A stretch of DNA of 64,000 nt, taken from NCBI GenBank assembly GCA_026014665.1, contig JAOZHX010000034.1, positions 186,001 through 250,000 of the forward strand, written 5' to 3'. Numbering within the stretch: position 1 is the stretch's first letter; every line of letters begins with the position of its first letter. This stretch comes from Candidatus Bathyarchaeota archaeon. GTDB lineage: Archaea > Thermoproteota > Bathyarchaeia > Bathyarchaeales > Bathycorpusculaceae. The notes beneath the pieces were generated by a model that saw nothing but the letters and a program-made list of their open reading frames with translations, was not told where the DNA came from and ran no database searches. The translations under genes were made by a program, and so were the position numbers. Positions 9,368-18,592 of this stretch are shown one piece after another.

Positions 9368-9648
9368 GCGAAAGGTAATCACATTTCCCTTTTTTTGTTT
9401 TATCACTGTTCAGTTTGCTCTTGCAGTTACTCGTTACTCTCTTTCTTGTTCTATTGATGTTGCGTCTGCTTTGTACTGGTCAATTTGGAATTGACTTGAT
9501 ATGTGAATTAAAATTTCCTATCTATTTTTTTTTTAAAAAAAAAACATTGAAGACAAGGTCAAAATGTTCAAAAATGTGGATTAGCACTTATAGTTTTCGC
9601 AAGTTTCTTATAGATAGACCTTTAAAAGATAAACTTGGGGTTTTGGAG
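9368..9648. other. Intergenic region with a T10-A10 block
   Basis: No convincing gene. It contains a perfect T10A10 self-complementary block (9525-9544) and T-rich runs shortly after the stop of the exported protein, suitable for archaeal U-tract termination. A TATA-like TTTAAAAG lies at 9621-9628, about 21-28 bp before the next start. Confidence 0.5.
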
Positions 9649-10008
9649 ATGAGGGGACTCGGAGAAATAATAGTCGGATTCATTTTAATCGGTATTTTCT
9701 TTTTCACATTGACGGAAGATTCGATCCCAATTATATGGACTGGAGCGCTGATTGCCGGTGTTGTGTTTATAGGGAGTGGAATCAAACACCTGATCACTTC
9801 AGAGCAGCATCCCAGACAGTACCCAGTTACCCAGTACCCTGTCAATCAACCGTATTATCAAAACCCTGCTAACATGCCACCACCAACTTCTCCTGATTTG
9901 ACCTCTGGTTTGCCGCCGCCACCTCCTCGTTCGAGAGTATGCAGTGTGTGCGGGTTTAGAAACAAAGAAGGCGTACCTCTGTGTGCAAGATGCGGGAGGC
10001 AGTTATAG
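9649..10008 (+). CDS. Small membrane protein with C-terminal zinc ribbon
   Basis: A 119-residue protein, if started at ATG 9649, which lies about 21-28 bp after a TATA-like TTTAAAAG and so may be leaderless. Two hydrophobic segments (GEIIVGFILIGIFFF and WTGALIAGVVFIGSGI) are followed by a Pro/Tyr/Gln-rich linker and a zinc ribbon with CSVCGF and CARCGR. The open frame extends upstream to 9415 but that part lacks an initiation signal and looks like noise. Function unknown; the layout is common among small archaeal membrane adaptors. Confidence 0.6.
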   Translation: MRGLGEIIVGFILIGIFFFTLTEDSIPIIWTGALIAGVVFIGSGIKHLITSEQHPRQYPVTQYPVNQPYYQNPANMPPPTSPDLTSGLPPPPPRSRVCSVCGFRNKEGVPLCARCGRQL

Positions 10009-10223
10009 CCAAAGCAGGCGGTTCTCGCCCAAAATGCCACTCGTTTCTACGTCGGAAGACAATTTTGTTGTGGAAAGTGACCCTGTCGATATCATATAGA
10101 TATTGCGGAATCCTTAGGGAAAGGATTATATGATTCTAAAGCCCTTTTTGTGCTTTCAATAAGCTTAGCTAGCATGCTCAAGCCGTCAAAGTAACAGCGG
10201 AAACGCATGAGAGAGGTTTACGA

Positions 10224-11447
10224 ATGAGCGAAAAATGTCTTGCTGTAGTAGAAATCAACCAAGACCTATGCAGCAGATGTTACGTCTGCAAATCCATCTG
10301 TCCCTATGAAGCCATAAAGGCTGACTCCACCGGAAAAGTGGAGATTAACACTCAGGATTGTCAGGTTTGTGGTATCTGCTACAGCGCTTGTCCTTCTTCA
10401 GCCATTAAAATGCAATATTACACTTATGATACATTATCGGATTACCTAAAGAAAGCCCAAGCCAAAACCCCTAACGTTGACACTCTTGTTCTTATGTGCC
10501 GCGGAAACTCACCTTCAACAGGTGAAGTCCAAGATATTCTCAAAGAACAGGGACTAAACATAGACAATTACCTTGCCCTGAGGTTGCCTTGTGCAGGACG
10601 TGTTCCAACCGATTTTGTTTTTGAAGCTCTCAACTCTGGCGTAGAAAACATTGTTTCAGTACAGTGCGAAGACCCGTTTTGCCGCTACAAAGAAGGCACA
10701 AAGATTAACACCCGCAGGCTGGTTTTGGCTCGGAATGTTCTCAAACAGTTAGGCTTTGACGAGAACGCTGTAAGAATCATCAAGTATTCAAGAAAAGCAG
10801 TCTACGACGTGATGGAATGCGTCGGTTGTGACAAATGCATCTTCATATGCCCATATGATGCGCTTGAGTTTGAGTCGTTTGCCACGCCCAAAGTCAACGT
10901 TGAAAAATGCGTTGGTTGCGGCGCTTGCCAGCTGGTTTGTCCTCATCATGCTATCCAAGTGAAAGGCTTCGAGTTCGAAAATGTCCTCAACCGCTACGGC
11001 GCCTCAGCTGAACAGTTAAAAGCTAAGGGTAACGGTCCCGCGGTTCTGGCTTTTGTTTGCCAATGGTCCGAGTTCTCGGCACTGGACAATCCCAATCAAG
11101 CCTTTGAAGGGAAAAACGTGTTGGCGTTGGAGGTTCCCTGTTTCAAATCTCTTGACCCAGTACACGTCGTTAACGCGTTGAACTGCGGGTTTGACGGCGT
11201 CATGGCTGTGGTTTGTTCATCCAAAGACTGCAAGCTCCAAGAAGGCAGGGACACTGCAGAGCGCAACCTTGGCGTAATGCTAAACGTCCTCAAGAAGAAG
11301 GGCTTGCTTGACAGATTCGAACTCTATGAGGAATCACCAAGATGCGCTAGCGATTTCAGCCAAAAACTTGACGCTTTCTACCAAAAGATTGCATCTTTAC
11401 CTAAACGTAAAGTAACTGTGGAGGCGACTGCGAAACGTACAGAATAA
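10224..11447 (+). CDS. Duplicated ferredoxin-MvhD iron-sulfur electron-transfer protein
   Basis: A 407-residue protein made of two similar halves. Half one: two 4Fe-4S clusters (CSRCYVCKSICP, CQVCGICYSACP, residues 17-60) and an MvhD/FrhD-type domain (about 85-190; LPCAGRV, CEDPFCRY). Half two: two more 4Fe-4S clusters (CVGCDKCIFICP, CVGCGACQLVCP, about 200-245) and a second MvhD domain (about 265-370; VPCFKSLDP, CSSKDCKL). MvhD links hydrogenase or formate dehydrogenase to heterodisulfide reductase in methanogens. The gene has a good site (GAGAGG, 8 bp before ATG) and leads an operon with NfnA- and NfnB-like genes, so it probably connects ferredoxin to that NAD(P)H module. No hydrogenase or HdrA is in view. 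Confidence 0.82.
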   Translation: MSEKCLAVVEINQDLCSRCYVCKSICPYEAIKADSTGKVEINTQDCQVCGICYSACPSSAIKMQYYTYDTLSDYLKKAQAKTPNVDTLVLMCRGNSPSTGEVQDILKEQGLNIDNYLALRLPCAGRVPTDFVFEALNSGVENIVSVQCEDPFCRYKEGTKINTRRLVLARNVLKQLGFDENAVRIIKYSRKAVYDVMECVGCDKCIFICPYDALEFESFATPKVNVEKCVGCGACQLVCPHHAIQVKGFEFENVLNRYGASAEQLKAKGNGPAVLAFVCQWSEFSALDNPNQAFEGKNVLALEVPCFKSLDPVHVVNALNCGFDGVMAVVCSSKDCKLQEGRDTAERNLGVMLNVLKKKGLLDRFELYEESPRCASDFSQKLDAFYQKIASLPKRKVTVEATAKRTE

Positions 11448-12280
11448 TCAGTAAAAAGGAGCTAGTTCCAAAGATTAAACTGTTTGAAGTGGAAGCTCCA
11501 GATGTTGCAGCTAAATCGCAACCTGGACAATTCCTAATCGTCATAAACGGCAAAGAAGGCGAACGAATCCCCCTGACCATCTGTGGATACGACCGATCTA
11601 AAGGCACGGTTTCTTTTGCTTTCCACGAAGTCGGCAAAACCACCAAAGCCTTGGGGTTGCTGAACGAAGGCGACTGCATCGATAACGTTACAGGTCCATT
11701 GGGCAATCCCTCTGAAATCAAAAAATTCGGTAAAGTGCTCTGCGTCGGCGGAAGCGTGATGATTGCGCCGTTGCTGTTGCAAGCTAAAGCGATGAAAGAA
11801 GCAGGCAACAATGTAACGACGATTCTTGGTGCACGAACCAAAGAGTTCATCATGATGGAGGACGAGGCAAAAGTCTACAGTGACAGAGTCATGGTTGCAA
11901 CCGATGACGGTTCAATGGGCTTTAAAGGATTAGACTTTCTCAAGGAGATGCTAAAGAAGGAAAAGTTTGACCGTTGTGTCGTCATGGGTCCAGTGATCCT
12001 CATGAAGGACGTCAGCGAAATAACAAAGCCTTACGGTATCCCAACGATTGTTACGACAACACCCATAATGATCGATGGTATGGGCATGTGCGGAGTTTGC
12101 CGTGTCACCGTTGGCGGTAAGATGCAGTTTGGCTGCGTTGACGGACCAGAATTTGATGGTCACAAAGTTGACTTTGATGGGTTGATTTTACGTCAGCGCA
12201 CGATGCTTCCTGAAGAAAGGTTAAGTTCAGTGCTGTGGGAAATGCGTGGAGGTTGTAAGTGTGGCAGAAACAAAGCCTAA
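11435..12280 (+). CDS. NfnA-like ferredoxin-NAD(P)+ oxidoreductase small subunit (FAD, 2Fe-2S)
   Basis: A PyrK/SudB/NfnA-type flavoprotein: ferredoxin-reductase FAD barrel (PGQFLIV), NAD-binding part (GGSVMIAPLL) and a C-terminal 2Fe-2S site (MCGVCRVTVGG, FGCVDG). The only standard start is GTG 11489, but that would delete the first beta strand. The frame continues upstream without a stop to 11411 and reads YRIISKKELVPKIKLFEVEAP, exactly the family N terminus, led by ACG at 11435 where ATG is expected. A GGAGG lies at 11420-11424, correctly spaced. I therefore place the start at ACG 11435, overlapping the previous gene by 13 bp. It works with the downstream NfnB-like subunit in NAD(P)H/ferredoxin electron transfer. 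Confidence 0.8.
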   Translation, partial: TYRIISKKELVPKIKLFEVEAPDVAAKSQPGQFLIVINGKEGERIPLTICGYDRSKGTVSFAFHEVGKTTKALGLLNEGDCIDNVTGPLGNPSEIKKFGKVLCVGGSVMIAPLLLQAKAMKEAGNNVTTILGARTKEFIMMEDEAKVYSDRVMVATDDGSMGFKGLDFLKEMLKKEKFDRCVVMGPVILMKDVSEITKPYGIPTIVTTTPIMIDGMGMCGVCRVTVGGKMQFGCVDGPEFDGHKVDFDGLILRQRTMLPEERLSSVLWEMRGGCKCGRNKA

Positions 12281-13670
12281 ACCAAAACTAAACAAGAAAG
12301 CAGTTGAAATGGCAAAGCAAGACCCTAAAGTTAGGGCTAAAAACTTCAATGAAGTTGCTTTAGGTTACACTGAAGCAGAAGCGTTAGAAGAAGCAAACCG
12401 TTGTTTACAGTGTCCAAAGCCGCTGTGTATTACTGGTTGCCCTGTTGAAGTTCCTATTCCAGGCTTCATTAAACTCCTAAAGGAGAAAAAGTATGATGAA
12501 GCCATCGCTTTGATAAAATCTAAGAACGCGTTGCCTGCTGTTTGCGGAAGAGTTTGCCCTCAAGAAGTGCAATGTCAAGCTAAATGTATCGTTGGAAAGA
12601 TGGGTGACCCAATCAGCATCGGACGGCTAGAACGTTTCTTAGCAGACTGGGAACGCGACAACGGTTACCAGCTACCACAAAAAAACCCGCCCACGGGAAA
12701 GAAAGTAGCCATTGTCGGTGCAGGTCCAGCTGGGTTGACGGCTGCCGCTGACCTTGTTAAGCTTGGTCACGAAGTTACGATGTTTGAGGCTTTGCACGTT
12801 GGCGGCGGAGTGTTAATGTACGGTATTCCCGAGTTCCGTTTACCCAAAGTCATCGTACAAAACGAAGTAAACTACATTCAAAAACTCGGCGTTGATCTAC
12901 GCCTAGGTAACCTGATTGGCAGAATCCACACTATTCCAGAACTCATGAAAGAAGGCTATGATGCTGTGTTCATCGGTAGCGGCGCTGGCTTGCCCCAGTT
13001 CACAGGTTGCCCCGGAGAAAACCTCGGCGGCATCTACTCAGCCAACGAGTTCCTAATCCGAGTTAACCTCATGAAAGCATTCCAGTTTCCAGAATCAGAC
13101 ACTCCAATACGCATAGGCAAACACGTGGTCGTCATCGGCGGTGGAAACGTAGCCATGGACTGCGCAAGAAGCAGCATGCGGTTGGGCGCTGATGTTTGCT
13201 TGCTTTACAGGCGTTCACGCGACGAGTTGCCTGCAAGGCACGAAGAAATCGAAAATGCTGAAGAAGAGGGCCTAGTTTGTAAGTTCCTCGCTGCTCCAGT
13301 TGAATTCTATGGAGACGAAAAAGGCTGGGTTAAAGCAATGAAATGCATCGCCATGGAACTCACCGAACCAGATGCAAAGGGCAGAAGAGGCGTCAAACCA
13401 ATCCCAGGCAGCGAATTCATCATGGAAACCGACACGGTTATCATTGCCATTGGACAAACACCTAACCCAATCATACAGCGCACAACAGAAGGCTTACAAA
13501 GCGACCCGAGACACGGCACCATATGCGTTAACGAAGTTGGAAAAACTAGCCTTGATGGCGTCTATGCGGGCGGAGATGTCGCAACCGGAGCAGCCACAGT
13601 CATCAGTGCAATGGGCGCAGGCAAACGCGCAGCTAAAGCCATACACGAATACCTCACCAACAAAAAATAA
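12261..13670 (+). CDS. gltA: NfnB / glutamate synthase small chain-like NADPH oxidoreductase
   Basis: About 469 residues. An N-terminal Fe-S region (CLQCPKPLCITGCP; CGRVCPQEVQCQAKC) precedes an FAD Rossmann motif (GAGPAGLTAA), an NAD(P) motif (GGGNVAMDCARS) with YRRSRDELPA, and the closing FAD motif GVYAGGDV. Archaeal annotations often read homotetrameric NADPH-dependent glutamate synthase, but the adjacent NfnA-like gene points to NADH-dependent ferredoxin:NADP+ oxidoreductase or sulfide dehydrogenase. I chose GTG 12261 because GGAGG lies 8 bp upstream; GTG 12246 is also open. It overlaps the NfnA gene by 20 bp, implying coupled translation. The glutamate synthase reading cannot be excluded from sequence alone. 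Confidence 0.85.
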   Translation: MAETKPKPKLNKKAVEMAKQDPKVRAKNFNEVALGYTEAEALEEANRCLQCPKPLCITGCPVEVPIPGFIKLLKEKKYDEAIALIKSKNALPAVCGRVCPQEVQCQAKCIVGKMGDPISIGRLERFLADWERDNGYQLPQKNPPTGKKVAIVGAGPAGLTAAADLVKLGHEVTMFEALHVGGGVLMYGIPEFRLPKVIVQNEVNYIQKLGVDLRLGNLIGRIHTIPELMKEGYDAVFIGSGAGLPQFTGCPGENLGGIYSANEFLIRVNLMKAFQFPESDTPIRIGKHVVVIGGGNVAMDCARSSMRLGADVCLLYRRSRDELPARHEEIENAEEEGLVCKFLAAPVEFYGDEKGWVKAMKCIAMELTEPDAKGRRGVKPIPGSEFIMETDTVIIAIGQTPNPIIQRTTEGLQSDPRHGTICVNEVGKTSLDGVYAGGDVATGAATVISAMGAGKRAAKAIHEYLTNKK

Positions 13671-13878
13671 ACCAGACTAATTTTTAATTCCCTTTGTTTT
13701 TTGTAATTATTCCCTAAGCTAAGTGGCAAAGCTAACAATTACGTAACAAAATAAGAGGATGAGATCGTTGCAAAGGAACAAAACTCTCAATCCTCAACCT
13801 TCTTTTGGTTCTGCATAAAATTTAACAGTTAGGCTGAACTAATACTCCACAAACAATCCATATAGAGAGGAAATCAAG

Positions 13879-15498
13879 ATGCGCAGTGACGAGATAAAAA
13901 AGGGTCCTGAAAGGGCGCCACATCGAGCCCTCCTTAAAAGTTTAGGTTTAACAGATCAAGATTTAACTAAACCATTCATAGGCATCGCAAACAGTTACAC
14001 AACCATAGTGCCAGGGCACATCCACCTCCAAACTCTGGGGCAAATCGTCAAAGAAGGCATCATACAAGCAGGTGGCACACCCTTTGAATTCAACACCATA
14101 GCCATCTGCGACGGCATCGCTATGGGACATGAAGGCATGCGCTATAGTCTTCCAAGCCGAGAACTCATCGCCGACTCAGTCGAACTCATGATGCAAGCCC
14201 ACCGTCTCGACGGCATGGTCCTTATCTCTGACTGCGACAAAATCACGCCAGGTATGCTTATGGCAGCCGCACGCTTAAACGTCCCAACGATTGCCTTGAC
14301 TGGCGGACCCATGGCATCTGGCATATTCGAAGGCAAAAAAGTTGGCGTTAACAATGTGTTTGAAGCTGTCGGCAAGGTCTTCGCTGGAAAAATGACTGTA
14401 GAAGAATCAGCCGCGTTAGAAAACGTTGCTTGTCCTGGATGTGGCAGCTGCAACGGCATGTTCACAGCCAACACCATGGCATGTATGACTGAAGCACTCG
14501 GTATGTCATTTCCATACTGTGCGACTGCCCTTGCAAATGGGGCGCTCAAGCAGCGGATTGCTAAAGAAACAGGTCGGAAAATCGTTGAATTAGTTAACAA
14601 AGACGTCAAGCCCCTCCAGATCTTAACGCAGGAAGCCTTCGAAAACGCAGTTGCCGTTGACATGGCGCTCGGTGGTTCCACGAATACGGTTCTTCATCTT
14701 TCTGCCATTGCTAGAGAAGCAGAGATTAAGCTTGATTTAGTGAAGTATGATGAAATCGGTCGAAAGGTTCCGCATTTATGCAACATGGTTCCCAGTGGAC
14801 CGTATGATATGGAAGCTCTTGGTTTGGCAGGCGGCTTACCTGCTCTAATGAAAGAGTTAAACCCCTTCATTCATCCTGATGCGCTCACAGTCACCACGAA
14901 GACTGTTGGCGAAAACATCGCACAAGCTCAGGTAACCGACAGTGAAGTCATTCGTCCATTAAGCAATCCTGTGCATAAAGAAGGTGGCATAGCCATCCTC
15001 AGGGGTAATTTGGCACCCAAAGGAGCCGTCGTGAAAGCAGTCGCGATTGCTCCCAGCATACTAAGACATCAAGGACCCGCTAAAGTCTACGATTCAGAAC
15101 GTGAAGCAGAAGAAGCCATGAAACGCAAAGAAGTTGAAGCTGGCGATGTTGTCGTTATCCGCTATGAAGGTCCTAAAGGTGGACCGGGAATGCCTGAGAT
15201 GCTGATTCCAACAGCCACCATTGCAGGTATGGGGCTTAGCGAAAGTGTGGCACTGATTACGGATGGACGTTTTTCAGGTGCGACTCGCGGACCATGCATT
15301 GGTCATGTTGCTCCAGAAGCCTTTGAAGGTGGACCAATCGCTGCCATCAAAGACGGTGATGTGATCACTATTGATATTCCCAATCGCGTGTTGAGGGTTG
15401 AGTTGTCTGAGCAGGAACTGAAAAAACGGTTGGCTGCGTGGAAGCCTAGAAAGCCCAAGATTATGAAAGGTTATCTTTCAAGGTATGCACCAACGTAA
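13879..15498 (+). CDS. ilvD: Dihydroxy-acid dehydratase
   Basis: A 539-residue IlvD, close to the usual 550. It removes water from 2,3-dihydroxy-isovalerate and -methylvalerate in valine and isoleucine synthesis. The iron-sulfur and substrate motifs are all present: [51 protein letters not shown] and the C-terminal [11 protein letters not shown] and [25 protein letters not shown] precedes the ATG. It stands alone here, but LeuA/CimA (19 kb) and threonine deaminase (23 kb) lie on the same strand. Identity is firm. Confidence 0.95.
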   Translation: MRSDEIKKGPERAPHRALLKSLGLTDQDLTKPFIGIANSYTTIVPGHIHLQTLGQIVKEGIIQAGGTPFEFNTIAICDGIAMGHEGMRYSLPSRELIADSVELMMQAHRLDGMVLISDCDKITPGMLMAAARLNVPTIALTGGPMASGIFEGKKVGVNNVFEAVGKVFAGKMTVEESAALENVACPGCGSCNGMFTANTMACMTEALGMSFPYCATALANGALKQRIAKETGRKIVELVNKDVKPLQILTQEAFENAVAVDMALGGSTNTVLHLSAIAREAEIKLDLVKYDEIGRKVPHLCNMVPSGPYDMEALGLAGGLPALMKELNPFIHPDALTVTTKTVGENIAQAQVTDSEVIRPLSNPVHKEGGIAILRGNLAPKGAVVKAVAIAPSILRHQGPAKVYDSEREAEEAMKRKEVEAGDVVVIRYEGPKGGPGMPEMLIPTATIAGMGLSESVALITDGRFSGATRGPCIGHVAPEAFEGGPIAAIKDGDVITIDIPNRVLRVELSEQELKKRLAAWKPRKPKIMKGYLSRYAPT

Positions 15499-16424
15499 GT
15501 GGAGTAAGCTATAACATGGTTGGTGCCTTTTTGCGGTAACCTAAATATCTTTTTACTTTTTTGGTCGTAGTTTTTGTTGAGAAAAATTGTGTTTTGTGGC
15601 AGAATCCTTAAATCTGTATCTGGGTAAGCCTTTTTTAGATATAACATAAAAAGAGTTAGCGTGTTTCTTGTCATAGTAATTGTTTCCCTTGCGGCGTTAT
15701 TATCGTTAACCGTTGGTAGTTTTATGATTGCTTCTAATTCGGCAACGCAACAGGGCTCTAGTGATTGATGCATCGTATGTGGTGTAGCGGTGGAATTATG
15801 GGGCAGAACGGTCAGGTGACGACTTAGATTGACTCGTTGCCTTATTTGGCGTTACCTTTGCAGTGCTGATTGCTACGACAGTCATCGGGTTAGTTGGTTT
15901 GGGGTATTATCTTTTGTATCCTCAAATTCGGGTTGGTGTTGTTTCCTTTAGGATAACTGCGATTTTTTTCTATAGCCCCCTTATTTATAGGCGGTATATG
16001 CAAGCGTATGCGAAAAAGGCGAAGGCTTGTTTGCTTTGCAGGTAGACCCTATCCCCCTATAGGGTGGGTTAAGCCGTTGATTAGTTTGTTTTTTATTAGT
16101 AGAAGGTGAGAGTGGCTGCTGCCTTGCTCATCATCTACTCGCAGATTTTTACGTGGATTTTTTGTGCGTATCAGCGTTAGCCCCCAGACTGCAGGCAGGT
16201 TGTAGCCAAATCCTCAAGCAGAAACCACCAAACTGTCGCTCACAGCACTTGCTAAAATAAGCGGGTTTACGAGAATCACCCAAAAACTCAGCCTATACCA
16301 CATGTCCACCTAAATACGGGGCTATTCAACCTACTCGCCCATCAAACAACAAAAAACAAAACCCAACTCCGGCTTTTTGGGTATGTTTTAAAACACGCTA
16401 TAGAGAAGCGTTAATCTTTCATGA
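15499..16424. other. Low-coding spacer between ilvD and the restriction-modification locus
   Basis: No gene can be called with confidence in these 926 bases. Two short hydrophobic frames on the plus strand may be small membrane peptides or decayed fragments: GTG 15661 to 15768 (36 codons, MFLVIVIVSLAALLSL-like) and GTG 15863 to 16045 (60 codons, one or two membrane segments). A hairpin ACCCTAT-CCCCCT-ATAGGGT lies at about 16046-16065. The rest shows nothing recognisable. Confidence 0.4.
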
Positions 16425-17118
16425 TTAGCAATCTTTTTTTAACAGTTCTTTCAAGTCCTGAATAAATTTATCAAACATTTTGACTTTGGAGCTTTCCTCT
16501 ACAGTTTTTTCGCTCATTACATAGCTCCCATCTAAGTCGACCTCTGATATTGCGCGTCCTTTTTTGGCAGGCGTTCTCGTTGTTAAAGTTCCATCTTCAT
16601 CAGGTGTTACGAAATAAACTTTCACGCTCTTAGTGACAGGGTCTTTCGACAACTTGATCTTCCAATAGCCTGTTTGTGCGATCCGTTCACGCAAGGTGAC
16701 TTTACTAGACAAAACAGCCAGCACTTTGTAAGACTTCGGGTTGTATATTATGCAGTCAACATCAGGTAAATGGGAACCAAATTCTCCATAATCAATTAAC
16801 AAGTTGTGTTTTACTGAGCTAAGTTCAAGAGAGATTCTCTGCTTTTGTCCTATCTAAAGTAGCGCCATTAATAATTTTAAGCCCCAAGGTTTCGACCTCA
16901 TCCTTCAGTATATAGGCAATTAATTTCTCTAGGTTTTTTCCTTTAAAAGCTCTCCACGATTGCTCATGATCCCCGTTTGGTGTAGGGTTCTTCAACCAGT
17001 CTTTTTTATGGATTTCTTTTGCTTCTGTGAGAAGCTCTGAAATATGCTTATAAGTTTCAGCTCCGCAAATAACCTTCTTTTTTTCATAAAGAGCTATTAA
17101 ATCTTTGAAATTCATCAA
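16425..17118 (-). pseudogene. Type II restriction endonuclease (BsaWI-like) broken by a frameshift
   Basis: Two minus-strand pieces make one protein of about 230 residues. Piece one (17118-16825) ends GATLDRTKAENLS-stop. Piece two resumes in another frame as LELSSVKHNLLIDYGEFG and runs to 16425. The break is at a short AG/CT tract (16828-16834); adding one CT unit restores one continuous frame. The core PDVD (in GSHLPDVDCIIYNP) and SSKVTLRERIAQTGYWK resemble PD-(D/E)xK enzymes of the BsaWI group that cut around CCGG. The methyltransferase ends 3 bp upstream. As sequenced, the nuclease should be inactive. The frameshift could also be a sequencing error. Specificity is inferred from memory of the family. 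Confidence 0.7.
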
Positions 17119-17121
17119 TTG

Positions 17122-18372
17122 TCACTTGAGAGTATCAGTCTTCCTATTCCTATCATAATATGCCCATTTAACATTTCTCTTTTCAGGTGTAACCTGTGTC
17201 TCGGAAGGCTTACGCATTATAAATAGATACTTAAAACCTCTTAGATAGAAATTATAACGCTTCGCTCGGTTATGCCAAAAAGAGGTATTAGATGCTTGAC
17301 TTCTCCGAACTACACAGATGATATCGACTGTTTCGAAGTTCTTGCATAAACTTTCATAGACTTTAAAACCAACAGGGGTGAATTTCTTTTTTACCCATTG
17401 GTCGCCTATGAGCCAGCCAATGACTTTGCCTGGTTTTAATACGCGGTAGCATTCGTCCATAACTTTTTCTAGTGCTGTATAGAATTCCTGTTTTTCGCTT
17501 GAAATGTGACCAATATTGTCAGGGTGATCGTTATATCGAATATTATCCCCATAAGGCGAATCAATAAAAATCATGTCTACTGAATTATCAGGGAGCGGTA
17601 TATGGCGAGCATCATTTTGTACCACATCAGATCTATATGGCGGTGGCGCTATATCGTAACCGATCGCTTTTCTGCCTTCTTCTTTACAAACATCTATCGT
17701 TGTTCCACTACCGCACATTGGATCTAGAACTAAGTCGCCAGGTTCAGTATATCTTTGTATCATATTCCAAATTACAAAGGCAGGGGTAACTCCTGCATAT
17801 TTGTTATTTCCTTTTGGAGATTTTCCATAACTTTGACGAGGAAAATCCCACAGAGTGGTTGATTCTAGTTTGGGTTTTTCTTCAGAGGATAAGTTAGCAT
17901 TCTTAGTCTTTTCATTTTTTTCATATTCAGGAGTTAAAAGCCCCCAAACTTTGTTGTCCGCAAGTTGTTTGAGATAATCTGTTTCGGTCAGTGCAAAAAG
18001 GGTAAGAATACGCCTAGTTACTGCATCATTCAGAGATTTATGAGACATAACGCCAAGCTTTTTTAGTAATATCCTTGCTTTTTTCAGCGTTTGAAGGTTG
18101 CCAACTTGCTCAACTTCGACCTGATATGGATATTTGCCTTTCCATGCTTCAGGCACAATGTCTTTTCTGCCATTGGACTTTGCACGGAAAACGCCATGCA
18201 AAACATTAGTATCAATATTCAAGAGAAAAAGCAAATCGCCTTTTTTTACTGCTAAGGCATCTTCACTATAAACTTTGCTGGTCCCAAAAAGCATTCGATC
18301 TAAACACTCGTTTTCAGTCTTCTTTGATGAAACGAAAATATGGGAAGTAACTTGTGCCGTTTCCTCTAACAT
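17122..18372 (-). CDS. DNA methyltransferase with N-terminal DCD/EVE-like domain
   Basis: A 416-residue modification enzyme. The SAM motif DPMCGSGTT (about 217-225) precedes the catalytic-type motif DSPYGDN (about 262-268), the N6-adenine/N4-cytosine class, with PMCGSG before DSPY. Residues 8-110 match the plant DCD signature closely: FVSSKKTENECLDRMLFG, KKGDLLFLLN, LHGVFRA and IVPEAW, a member of the PUA/ASCH/EVE-like fold group proposed to read modified bases. Directly upstream of the broken restriction endonuclease gene, so it was the protective half of a type II system and is now perhaps solitary. The operon start at 18372 faces a 220-bp spacer shared with the divergent cupin gene. Confidence 0.8.
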   Translation of the reverse strand: MLEETAQVTSHIFVSSKKTENECLDRMLFGTSKVYSEDALAVKKGDLLFLLNIDTNVLHGVFRAKSNGRKDIVPEAWKGKYPYQVEVEQVGNLQTLKKARILLKKLGVMSHKSLNDAVTRRILTLFALTETDYLKQLADNKVWGLLTPEYEKNEKTKNANLSSEEKPKLESTTLWDFPRQSYGKSPKGNNKYAGVTPAFVIWNMIQRYTEPGDLVLDPMCGSGTTIDVCKEEGRKAIGYDIAPPPYRSDVVQNDARHIPLPDNSVDMIFIDSPYGDNIRYNDHPDNIGHISSEKQEFYTALEKVMDECYRVLKPGKVIGWLIGDQWVKKKFTPVGFKVYESLCKNFETVDIICVVRRSQASNTSFWHNRAKRYNFYLRGFKYLFIMRKPSETQVTPEKRNVKWAYYDRNRKTDTLK

Positions 18373-18592
18373 CAGGGTACACTCAAATAATACCGCTTTT
18401 TTCTACAGTATAAATATACTGGTGATATCATCGTTTTACTTAATTTTCAGTCTACCAAGTTAGATTTTAGTTTTAAGTTAGCGCTGGTTTGGAGCAATAT
18501 AATTCTTATAGTTGTTTACACAGTAAAAGCAATTTATCCCTTAGTTATTAGGGGGTAACTCTAAATTGTTATTGTCGCTTTAGTGTGTTGTT

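Noticed and set aside
9415-9648. Upstream extension of the zinc-ribbon membrane protein ORF by 78 codons
   Set aside because: The extra residues are low-complexity hydrophobic and Lys-rich sequence crossing the T10A10 block, with no initiation signal; a TATA box and ATG at 9649 explain the gene better.
15471-15773. Minus-strand ORF of 100 codons after ilvD
   Set aside because: It overlaps the end of ilvD, has no homology I recognise and irregular composition. The plus-strand hydrophobic frame in the same place is at least as plausible, and neither is called.
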